A DNA stretch of 64,000 bases from Solenopsis invicta (lineage: Eukaryota; Arthropoda; Insecta; Hymenoptera; Formicidae): the NCBI RefSeq assembly GCF_016802725.1, contig NC_052676.1, forward strand, positions 9,704,436-9,768,435, read 5' to 3'. The notes below the pieces were generated by a model. It made no database searches. It was given only the letters and a program-made list of their open reading frames with translations, and was not told the DNA's origin. Positions 51,058 through 60,191 of this stretch are shown here, one piece after another (positions within the stretch are counted from its first letter, which is position 1; every line of letters begins with the position of its first letter). The translations under genes and the position numbers were made by a program.

Positions 51058-52113
51058 TCAGTCTCGATGTTCAAAATGTCCACCACGTGCATTTATACAG
51101 GCTGTTACCCTACTTTGGAAATCATCCGTCGCCCGACGAATTTCGTCAGTATCTAGAGACTGAATGACTTGTCGAATTCTGTTTTTCATATCTTCTGCAG
51201 TCGTAGGTCGTTCGCGGTATACAAGGTCTTTTATTCGTCCCCACAAATAATAATCTAAAATTGTAAGGTCCGGTGATCGTGGTGGCCAATTATGTGGACC
51301 ATGTTTACCTATCCATCGGCCGCGAAATATGCGGTTCAGTTGATGACGAGCAATGACAGACGTGTGGGCGGGACATCCATCCTGTTGAAACCACATATTT
51401 AGACGTAATTGGAGTGAAATATCTTCAAGTAAACGTGGAAGTTCGTTTTCGAGTAAATCTGCGTATAAAAAACGGTTTCAATTCTCTTGAAAGAAAAATG
51501 GTCCCACGATATGCGTATCAACAATTCCGCACCAAACATTGACTTTCCAGATACGTTGATGATCCATTTCTCGATACCAATGTGGATTCTCTTGTGCCCA
51601 ATAACGAAAATTATGTGTGTTTATTTCGCCGTCACTTTTAAAGGTGCACTCATCAGAAAATAAAATACTTCTATGGAAATTAGGTAATTGTTGAGTAATC
51701 CAATTACAGAATATCAGTCTTTGTCTATGATCGTTCAATGTCATGGCCTGGTGAAGTGACATTCGATATGGATGGAATGAATTTTCACGAAAAATTCGAC
51801 TGATCGTGCTTCGATTTATTCCACTATCTCTTGCTCGTCGCTTTAAAGAATCATTCGGGGTTACAAAGGCAGATGCAATTACATCAGGTGCTCTTACTGA
51901 ACGAACTGATCGATGAATTTGCCTTCCCTTATTATGATCCGGCTGAACAATACCTTTTACAATTATTCGACGTTGTAAGCGACTGAAAACTTTGCGCGAA
52001 TGTGGTGTATGATCGGGATATTCATTTCGCCACATTATTTCAGCTGCTCGAAAACTTCCAGCTCTACCCAAAACTGACATCATTAACGCAGCTTCTTCGT
52101 TCGGGTAAGGCAT
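51058..52113 (-). pseudogene. DD41D mariner transposase with one in-frame stop
   Basis: Homologous to the transposase at 30799-31850. The ATG is at 52113. The N-terminal helix-turn-helix region reads NEEAALMMSVLGRAG..FRAAEIMW...YPDHTPHS. The first catalytic Asp is residue 154 in LFSDECT; the second is near residue 245 in WFQQDGCPAH; the third is 42 positions on, in RSPDLTILDYY. The frame is continuous over all 352 codons except for a TGA at 51478-51480, at a position that is Leu in the relative. No indel elsewhere was noticed, so this is a recently inactivated copy. It ends FEHRD at 51058, just before the 43-bp repeat. Confidence 0.92.
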
Positions 52114-53007
52114 AACTACAAATTACGCTTACGACCGGGTTGCTTATTAGAAAACGTGAATTGGTGACGAGTTGCGTAATATTATGAATTCTAAGCAATG
52201 ACTTTTAGGAGTGGTATGTAAGGGTGCTTTTTCGTGAAAATTACTTTATTGCTACAATAATCAACATTAAATGAAGATTAATATTAATAAATCAAGAATA
52301 AACGGCATCATAGAGCTGTACCGAATGTTAGAGATCTCGGTAATTAGGTATCTTCAAAACTCTACGCGTAGGACTATAGGTACACGCACCGGCAGAAATG
52401 GTGTCTCTCGACGCTAGCGCTCGGCTGCCGCACACACGCGGAGCCGCGCTCGTACGTGTGTCTAGGCTGCGCGGCGACGATCGGGGTGCGGGCGGAAAGT
52501 GGTGGGGGGCTTTACGATAGTGCATCCTCCTCGCTCGACGCTGGGTCGAGAGAGAAAGCATTATTCGACGTGATACCATGGGCGAAGTCGGTGTCCTCTG
52601 CTTATATTTTTCATTGCATTTTCTTGTAGTCGATTTCGAGAGCTTTCCAAAACACTATAAATAAGTTTATTTTGGTTAAGGACTTTCCGAGTTATGACGC
52701 TTGAAGGTAACAGTACACCGTAACTTTCAAGCCTCACAACTCGGAAAGTACTCAACAAAAATAAACTTTCTTATAGTGTTTTGGAAAGGTCTTGACACCA
52801 GCTATTAGATTCTGGAACCAAAAATGAGGTGTCCTATTTAAAAAAGTTAATGTTATTTTGATCTGACCTTGGCGACGCCATCCAAGGTCAAACTGATAAA
52901 ATCAGTAAATAGATCTTTTAAAACCCTACAACTTTTGTCTGAAATATTTTTCTTTAAAATGTCGCGTTTACGAAAAAATCGGGTGGGACGGGTGGTCTGG
53001 GACACCC

Positions 53008-53009
<2 letters not shown>

Positions 53010-53046
<37 letters not shown>

Positions 53047-53050
53047 ACGT
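53010..53050. repeat. (TA)n microsatellite
   Basis: TA repeats flanking the mariner right end; a shorter tract lies at 50099-50113 on the other side. Confidence 0.95.
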
Positions 53051-53621
53051 TAAAATATACATATAAAGAAGTATTTATTAGTACTATAGCTTAAGATGTC
53101 GTAAGTTAATTATAGAGCAGTATTTTAAGTGCTAAAAATACTACTTAAGACGGAAATTGTTTATAAATACCGTTTTACATAACGTTGTTGATTTTCCGAG
53201 ATTAAAGGCCTATCCAGATAAACTTATATAGTTGTACAATAAATTTCTATTACACATTAAGACTTTGTTTTTCACTACAATTTCATCAAATTTTGACTAA
53301 AACTGGATTATGTATAAATATATAACAACGCATTTCTGCGTTAATTTTGTTCTAATCGCGTTCTGAATATATAGACTTAAATTTAAAGATATAAACATAG
53401 ATTCTATTCATCGACATTAATTTAAGTGATGACCTTATCGTTAGTAATGACGCATATTTTAATAATATTATGTATGTGATGTCGTCTACTTCTAACATTA
53501 ATATATTTTTTATAAAACATATTATTACCTTTATTCGATTATGAACTTAATTATTTTAAATAAACAGAAATTGAAATCGATGCCTTTTTTAAAAACAGCG
53601 ATTTCTATTATTATACAATAT

Positions 53622-53968
53622 ATTATAATTAAGTAACATTTATGAAAAAAGCATTTTTTGATTTACATTTATCCATGCAAAGGCAGTTTTCAGGTCGGCC
53701 CTGAAAATAAGTCTACGTATTTATACTGAGAACGACGTCGAAATTAAGTATTTTTTTTGTTAAATAAAATTACAATCCAATTTTAATTTTAATTCAATCT
53801 AGTTTAATACGGCCTTAATGAAACAAGTATTGTGAATTTAAGTTCGCTCAATCGGCACTGTTCTTTGCATGAATAAAAGTTTGTCAGGACTGATCCGAAA
53901 ACTGCCTTTGCATGGATAAAAATAATACGAAAATTGTTATGTGCATAATTTATTAGTTAATTATAATA
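53622..53968. mobile_element. MITE, TTTATCCATGC family, copy 1
   Basis: The inner termini TTTATCCATGCAAAGGCAGT (53668) and its complement (ending 53920) extend about 40 bp with minor mismatch. A further 46 bp outside them is also inverted and matches the flanks of copy 2. No coding sequence. Superfamily not recognised. Confidence 0.75.
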
Positions 53969-54266
53969 TGTTATAATACAATAAGTTATTTGCATAAATT
54001 ATTATTTAATTATAATATGTTATAGTATAAGACTTTTTATCTTTTTATAACAAGGCTCAATAGTGAATCATTTTTATTTAAAAAAAATGATTAAAGTTCC
54101 AATCCGAATAAAAATAATAGTGTTTTTAGAAAAGATATTAATGCTAGAAATAGAGAATATATGTATGTACATAATAAAATAACATATACTCCATTATTAA
54201 TAACAAAAGTCATCGCTCAATGTCAAGGGATAGAAGTGTACCTTATATGTTTATATCTTTCAGGTT

Positions 54267-54426
54267 AGAGTCCGTATTCAATGATTATAGTAAAATTAGC
54301 ACATGAATGCGTCATTATATCTTGATTACATATACATAAGACGTTTACATATACATAAGCCATAAAATAAGGATATCACAGAAGAGCACAAATATTGCTA
54401 GAAATGCATTTTGAATACGGGCCTTA
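54267..54426. mobile_element. MITE with GTCCGTATTCAA termini
   Basis: AGAGTCCGTATTCAATGA at 54267 faces CATTTTGAATACGGGCCTTA at 54407-54426. The element of about 160 bp holds two copies of ACATATACATAAG. It is a short non-autonomous element. Confidence 0.6.
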
Positions 54427-54641
54427 ATCTTGGAAAACCAACAGCTCTATGTAAATCGATATTCAAATCAATTATTGTTTTCATCTTAAGTAACATTTTA
54501 AGATCCTAAAATACAGCACTATAATTAATTTATATCTTAAGATAGTACTTAAAGTAATTTTAAGTATAAGATTCTGCTATTATTATCAGCAATAAACTTT
54601 GTTAGATAAAATTGAAGTTAATAATTATTAACTATCAAGCC

Positions 54642-54800
54642 TTGTTATAAAATGGGATCCCAATAGCGCATGGAACCGATAGTCCATCACCACTCACAGC
54701 GTCTAATGCCTTTTTCCGTTGTTTGTGTTAGATAAGTCAAGATGATTGGTTGGTGGGCTATCGCACCGTGGGCTATCGGATCCCGTTCTATAAAATGTTA
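54642..54800. mobile_element. MITE with GGGATCC-containing termini
   Basis: The left end TTATAAAATGGGATCCCAAT and the inverted right end GCTATCGGATCCCGTTCTAT share about 28 bp. The interior is unrelated and non-coding. The ORF starting at 54742 is not supported as a gene. Confidence 0.6.
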
Positions 54801-54929
54801 TATGTATATGTTATACTATTACTATAGTATAATATATGTATATATTATACTATTATTGTACTATAACATATGTTTCGCAGGAGAAAAGAATTTAATTTTC
54901 CTCACTGTAGTTTATTTCAAGTACAATGT

Positions 54930-55560
54930 TCGGACGCGTTTTTATTTCGCAGAGTTCGCGGCTTCGACTCTCGTTTCTTTCAACACTACGCGTGTCTCGG
55001 GCGATTCGGGAGTCTTGACGCGCCTAGGGGTAACGATCTTGGGTTTAAGAACCGTCGCCTGGGAACCGCTACCCTGAGTCTCGACTCCTGGTTCGCCTTG
55101 TGAAAGGGCTCGACTTCGCGCACTCGTCCGATACTTCGAATTACGCACTCTGACACTCGGGCTGCTGGAACAGGCAAAGAGGCCGGAGGGTTTCGTCCAC
55201 CGAATATATATCCGCGGCGGTCTTTGCGTGCTCGTCCGGATTCACGGTGGCGATTCGCGCCCTTGTCCGGATTGGCCGCTTAGATTCTTAATTTTTGTGA
55301 CCGCGACGAATCTGCGTAAAGCGGTTGGATCAATCGTCGACCAAAGAATAGGCTTCGATGCTGGTCACCGATATCGCTTTAACTATCGCCAGTTTCGGCT
55401 TAAGAACCTTGTGATGTCAACCCGCGTTCGACAGGATAATTGTTTCCTGATGGCACGCGGTTCCGCGTTTTCAAAGCCGCGACGCCGCGGCGTCGTGCAA
55501 GATGTGCCATAGGCGACCGCAGTCCGTTTCAATTCGGCGAGTTCGAAAAATTTCGTAATT
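54930..55560. other. GC-rich island, no supported gene
   Basis: GC-rich, CpG-containing sequence in an AT-rich setting, with open frames on both strands (54870-55103, 54942-55148, 55228-55512 and others) but no domain. CGTCCGGATT and related short motifs recur (55212, 55265). By composition it resembles 34900-35590; both may be promoter or LTR regions of an unidentified retroelement. Confidence 0.4.
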
Positions 55561-55586
55561 ATGTGTCGGTACTCTTTGTCGTGCAC

Positions 55587-55608
55587 GACGATATATGTGT
55601 GTGTGTAT

Positions 55609-55654
<46 letters not shown>

Positions 55655-55655
55655 C
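55587..55655. repeat. (GT)n microsatellite
   Basis: A nearly pure TG dinucleotide run, interrupted once by ATGGG. Confidence 0.97.
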
Positions 55656-55690
55656 CGTGTGCGCTGCGTGTGTACGCTATTTAACAACAT

Positions 55691-56173
55691 ATTATAATTA
55701 AATAATAATTTATGCAAATAACAATGTTTGGTTTATTTTTATCCATGCAAAGGCAATTTTCGGGTCAGTCCTGAAAAATTTTTTATGTATCCATACGAAG
55801 AACGACGCCAATTGAGCGAACTTTATTTCACAGTACCCGTTTCATTAATGAAAAAGATACTTTTGGCGCCATTCTTCGTATTGATACGTAGATTATTTTT
55901 AGGGCCAAACCAAAAACTGCCGTCGAAGTTAAAAATAGTCGAAATTTGTATACATATTATTATATTGTGACACGTTATAATATAGTTATGTTCTAATACA
56001 CAATAACATATAAGTTTACTTCATCTTCCGATTCAAATTAAATACAATACTTCGTAGCATGTAATCATATAGCGGTAATTTCTGAAAATTCAGGACCGAC
56101 CTGTAAACTGCCATTGCATGGATAAATGTAAATCGAAAAGTACTATTTGCATAAATGTTAGTTAATTATAATA
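55691..56173. mobile_element. MITE, TTTATCCATGC family, copy 2
   Basis: The inner termini are at 55738 (TTTATCCATGCAAAGGCAAT) and 56126 (complement of TTTATCCATGCAATGGCAGT). The outer inverted flanks match those of copy 1 at 53622-53968, including ATTATAATTAA..AA...TTTATGCA. The interior differs from copy 1. No coding sequence. Confidence 0.75.
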
Positions 56174-56518
56174 TGTTGTATAATAGATATAACTTTTTAA
56201 AAAGGCATTCAAATATACGTTTAAATTTACAGTCGAACAGAAATTCTTATTTTTTAAATAAAAAATAACGCTTTCAGTGTATTTCTCTATATAAGAGTCA
56301 ATCTGTCAAAAATAAGAGAAATTATAAGAATGTAAATTGATAATTAAATATATCGGAATATGATATAAATTTATGTAAATTTTCCTACTATATTTGAAAA
56401 GACTGCTTTTCTTTAATGAAAACTGATGGTTCCGTTCTCATAAAATAACTATAAAACATGCGTGGTGATAAACAAGAAACAGTGCATCTGTGTTCACGAA
56501 ACGTCCATATATGTGTAC

Positions 56519-56718
56519 ACCCAAGGACTTTGATTCTGTCCATGGGGAAATTTTCCAAACTGAGAAGTCGCTATCTTTCTACATACTTACAGTTCATGAT
56601 TAACGTAACGACCAATAAGCTCTAGTCGTTTCATTAATTATGAACTGCGAGTATGTAGAAAGTCGTGACTTCTCAGTTTGGAAAATTTCCCCATGGACAG
56701 AATCAAAGTCCTTGGGTG
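56519..56718. repeat. long hairpin, arms about 85 bp
   Basis: CCCAAGGACTTTGATTCTGT at 56519 returns inverted at 56718. The stem includes GGGGAAATTTTCC and CTGAGAAGTC, with only a few mismatches. The loop is around 56600-56625. There is no counterpart in the left arm. Confidence 0.85.
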
Positions 56719-56885
56719 TCGTGAGCTAAAAGGTTGCAACACATTTTCTTCGATGGTTAGATGGTTCGATGTTTAATTGGTTGGATCCACAGGTAAGAAT
56801 CAATGACGTTCGCCGTTTGATGAGCAAGTCTACATTCCAAAAACCATCGAAGAAAATGTGTTGCAATCTTTTAGCTCACGACTGT
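56719..56885. repeat. second hairpin with conserved loop
   Basis: GTCGTGAGCTAAAAGGTTGC at 56719 faces its complement ending at 56885; the stem is about 45 bp (..ACACATTTTCTTCGATGGTT). The central segment holds AATTGGTTGGATCCACAGGT, nearly the same as the loop of the hairpin at 49655-49805 although the stems are unrelated. Confidence 0.8.
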
Positions 56886-57397
56886 ACATCTATGATTCTA
56901 TCTCGTAGTTCCTGCTCAGTAAGGTGCCGAAATACATATATAATTATTTATATCCGGAAAAATATCAATATTCAGAAGAAATTATAGTTATTGTGGTTGT
57001 ATTATTGTTGCAAAGCATACGATAGAATATGCAGAGTAATTAATTATCAAGAGGCACGGTCACTTCTTCTGCCACGTGCAAAAGCGGAGCCATGCAAACG
57101 AAGCGATTACATTTACAACAGTTTCACTTCTAAAGTTATCAAAATAGAAGATACATATATATGTAGCGACGTTGCTACATGAATTTGTATCTTGCATTAT
57201 TAATCATTTCAGAATTGTTTCTGCTGTAGACTTGTAAATGAAGTTAAAAATTATTACGCAAATTCTGTCGTGTGATAATGCTAGCAGCAATAATATAACG
57301 TCAATAATTATAATTTCGTTTAAGTATTGATAACTATCCATAATTTTAGTACAATTTCAGCAGAAGGAAATTTACAAGTTTTGGGAATTTAATTAAA

Positions 57398-58976
57398 ATG
57401 TATGGTTTATATCAGCATCGTAAGAAGTACTTCGTAAAAATTCGAAGTACTCATTGTTGTAAAAAATTGATTGCACAAAATGGTAAGTTACAAATTTCAT
57501 ATCACGATCTTTATTATTATTAATAATGGACTTGTCAATAACTGATTAAATTAAAAAAAGTAGCCAATTAAATTTATGAACTAAAATACTTAAAACAGAT
57601 ATTTTGTTTTCGTTACAGATTTTCTACAAATTACAATTTATTTATATAAAATATAATAATTTTAATTAATAATACATAATATTAAGTGATATATTCAAAA
57701 AAATTAAAAAATTAGGATAAAAACAATTAGTTTTACGTTTTATAATTGGCAAAGTCATAAATTTAATTATGTATATTTTAACAAAATTTGATTGCGGTTA
57801 ATATTAAGACTGGCCTATTGCGAGAAAGGATTTTTAATATAGATTCAGATTAATGGATTTAATTATTTATTTACAATATTAAATAGACTTTCTTTTAAAA
57901 TTAAAATAAACTCTCATCTACCTTTAAAATATCTATACAATGTAATTATTTTTTTAAGTATGTTAAAACTCGTTTTAAATATAATTATCAAAAATGTTTT
58001 GATCCACAGATAATCATGAAATGCTTAAAATTATTGCGACAAATTTAAATGCAAAGATACCAATCTTGCAAATAAATAAACACATAGGTAAAAATAAAAG
58101 TTTCTATTTATACGTATAATAATCAGAAACCAACGTGTCATTAATACTTGTAATTTTTTACAGTCGATAAAGAACCTAAATATATTGTAATTTCTGATGA
58201 AGCAACGACTGAAATAATACTAGATCAAAATGTCAATTTACCTAATGAATCTACATCTGACATGTTACTGCATGAAAATATTTTACCTATGAATATAAGT
58301 GGACTTTCTGACTTAAATGTTGATATAGAAAACGATTTACAAGTTACAATATTACCATTTCCAGAATTGAATGATATAGACGTATTCTTAAATACTGATT
58401 TATGTTGTCAAAATGTTGAAGAAAATGTCGTGTTTAGTAATAATTTGTTAGAGATATCGGATAAAAATTGCATTAATAGTGATAATGGTACTGAAGACGT
58501 TACCCTTAGTGGTAACAAAGGTAGTAATGTAGATAAAAATAACTGTGACGACGTAGAATCGGATGATAATAACAACATAGAATCAAATATCCATAAAAAA
58601 TCAGAGGAATTGCACAAATCACATTCCTGTGTATATAATTCTATTTATGGTGACGATAGTAGTGATGATGTAGATAAGGATCCTAACTATAATGCAGATT
58701 CAGATAGTTCTGATGAAGAAAACAATACTCTTATACAACCATCTGCACCTCAATCTAATAATACTACACAGAATAGCTTAGAAACTTCTTTAAATGTTAC
58801 TGGAAGTAAAATGTGTGATGATACTAATTTACATGTTAACACTTCAAAATCTAAAGGTAGCGGAAAACAAATCTTTTGTTATTATTGCAAAAAAATGCAA
58901 TCAAAGATAAGTAGACACCTCGAAAAAGTTCATAAAAATGAAGACGAAGTGAAGAAGTTTACTACATTACCTAAAG
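57398..58976 (+). CDS. three-exon finger protein gene, 3' end missing
   Basis: Proposed exons are 57398-57482, 58010-58087 and 58164-58976. The first opens MYGLYQHRKKYFVKI and ends at a GTAAGT donor. The second lies between CCACAG and GTAAAA. The third follows TTTTTTACAG. Every junction is phase 1, so the frame is kept. The protein has a short basic N-terminus, a long Asn/Asp/Ser-rich acidic region, and near the end of exon 3 a C2H2-like finger (CYYCKKMQSKISRHLEKVH, C-x2-C-x9-H-x4-H) followed by NEDEVKKFTTLPKG. GGTATAG after LPK is taken as the next donor, because minus-strand copies diverge at that point and family members I recall continue differently. The frame itself runs on to a TAG at 59086. 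Later exons, expected to encode the recombinase-like part, are not found before the virus-like element at 59647. Function unknown; DNA binding is plausible. Confidence 0.65.
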
Positions 58977-59646
58977 GTATAGAAAATTTTTTTCATATTA
59001 TTAAAAACGTATTTATAATATTTTGTTTTCTCAAATATAAATTTGTTATTAATCAATATATTTCACTTTACATAGAAAGTACATAGAAGAATTTCCTAGG
59101 ACCATATCCTAAACTTACTTTTATTAGTAAAATAAATAATTGATTAAATTATCGAATCGATAATGTAAACTAATTAACTAAATATGTTAAAAATATCAAA
59201 TAATTTAGCTAACTTTCTATTATAAATTACTTTTATCAATAAAAGTATTTACAATATAAAATTTACATATTAATTTCAAAATCATAAACTACATTTACTT
59301 TTCTCTATTAGTGAGGTTTAATAATACCTTTAATTATAAGACAGACCAAGATATTATTAAACCTGATTAATGGTAACGTGTAAACGTAGTTATAGTAGTA
59401 GTAAGACAACATGGACATAAAGGTATTTTACTATATTTTTTTATAAATTTAGTAAAATTTTAGTAAAATCTATCTAAACTAATTTGTTATATAAAATTAA
59501 CTAAATTGCTTTGCATTATAAGTTTATTAAATTTTCCTAAATGTATAAAATAATTTAGCTAATTTTACATTACCGTTTAATTTGGACTAAAATGCATTTC
59601 ATTTTTATTTTGAAAACTATTGTATTTTCATTTATGTAAGTAGGCT
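58977..59646. other. AT-rich intron or intergenic region
   Basis: No coding piece recognised. It contains an inverted pair AGGTTTAATAATACCTT (59314-59330) and AAGATATTATTAAACCT (59348-59364), able to form a 17-bp stem. If the gene before it is intact this is its third intron. Confidence 0.45.
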
Positions 59647-59740
59647 AGTATGGGTAGACGACTGTGACGTCACTGGCGCCGTGCCCCCACTTTTCTTATC
59701 ACGGCGCACAGCATCACAGTCGTCTCCCCATAGTGATACT
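59647..59740. repeat. palindrome at the presumed end of the Polinton-like element
   Basis: AGTATGGGTAGACGACTGTG at 59647 faces the complement of AGTATCACTATGGGGAGACG ending at 59740. GACGACTGTGA and CGCCGTG are shared by both arms. The sequence starts AG, as Polinton/Maverick ends commonly do, and lies between AT-rich host-like DNA and the minus-strand gene block. Whether it is the true terminal repeat needs the other end of the element; an independent MITE is the alternative. Confidence 0.5.
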
Positions 59741-60191
59741 ACGAGGCGATCTCTCCCCACTACAGATAGTTACCCGGCGGCGTTATTATAGCGGCGTTAC
59801 TCATCTGGTTGTCGGTTTTATTTCTTACGCCTTATAGCTGTTTTAATAAAAATGTAAAAAAAATTTTTTTTTTTTACTGCAAAAAGGAGGCTGCACTATT
59901 TATCTACTAATTAGTTTTTTTCATTTTCTATGTCTTATAGTTATTTTAATAAAAAATTTTTTTATTTACTGCAAAAGAAGATTCAATCTTAATCTAATTT
60001 ATGGGAGGTTGGTTTTAAATTAAGCACACTATTTAATATATATATTTATTGGTTATACATTCTTAAAAATACAGTAATAACAAAAGTAACATTATTAATT
60101 ATGAACATTTATTGATTACATATCGTTCAAAATATACATCAATTCTTGTAATTGTTAGGTGGTTACATATTTGTGTGGAATGTAAGATATA
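59741..60191. other. non-coding 3' region of the virus-like element
   Basis: A GC-rich stretch to about 59820, then AT-rich. A minus-strand AATAAA lies at 60108-60113, about 80 nt after the protease stop, and could end a transcript of the gene block. No gene seen. Confidence 0.5.

Larger units (their letters stand above)
50114..53009 (-). mobile_element. mariner element (DD41D) with long composite inverted repeats
   Basis: A 2,896-bp element flanked by TA within (TA)n. Its tips are CCGGGTGTCCCAGACCACCC and the complement. The inverted repeats are about 407 bp (50114-50520 and 52603-53009) and are themselves composite. From about 50295 to 50505 each arm is an internal palindrome, centred near 50403, with TTTCCGAGTTGTGAGGCTTG facing its diverged complement. 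Another tip-like CCTGTTTCAGACCACCCGTC follows at 50521. It carries a minus-strand transposase and a 43-bp minisatellite. Confidence 0.9.
53085..54560. repeat. 1.5-kb inverted-repeat-bounded segment
   Basis: A 70-bp stretch at 53085-53152 (TTAAGATGTCGTAAGTTAATTATAGAGC, ACTTAAGACGG) returns inverted at about 54485-54560, with GCACTATAATTAATTTATATCTTAAG. It may be a non-autonomous transposon, with two smaller elements (53622-53968 and 54267-54426) nested inside. No ORF. Confidence 0.45.
56215..57345. repeat. right arm of large inverted repeat
   Basis: Inverted counterpart of 48855-50060. It lies directly upstream of exon 1 of the three-exon gene and so may include its promoter. Two long palindromes (56519-56718 and 56719-56885) occupy the section where the left arm has other small hairpins. 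Confidence 0.8.

Noticed and set aside
51478..51480. TGA read through as selenocysteine or programmed stop
   Set aside because: The related copy has an ordinary Leu codon here and no recoding signal is evident; simple inactivation is sufficient.
54742..55697. Several ORFs of 63-111 codons in the second GC-rich island
   Set aside because: Same reason: multiple overlapping open frames on both strands without recognisable protein character; one ends in the (GT)n tract.
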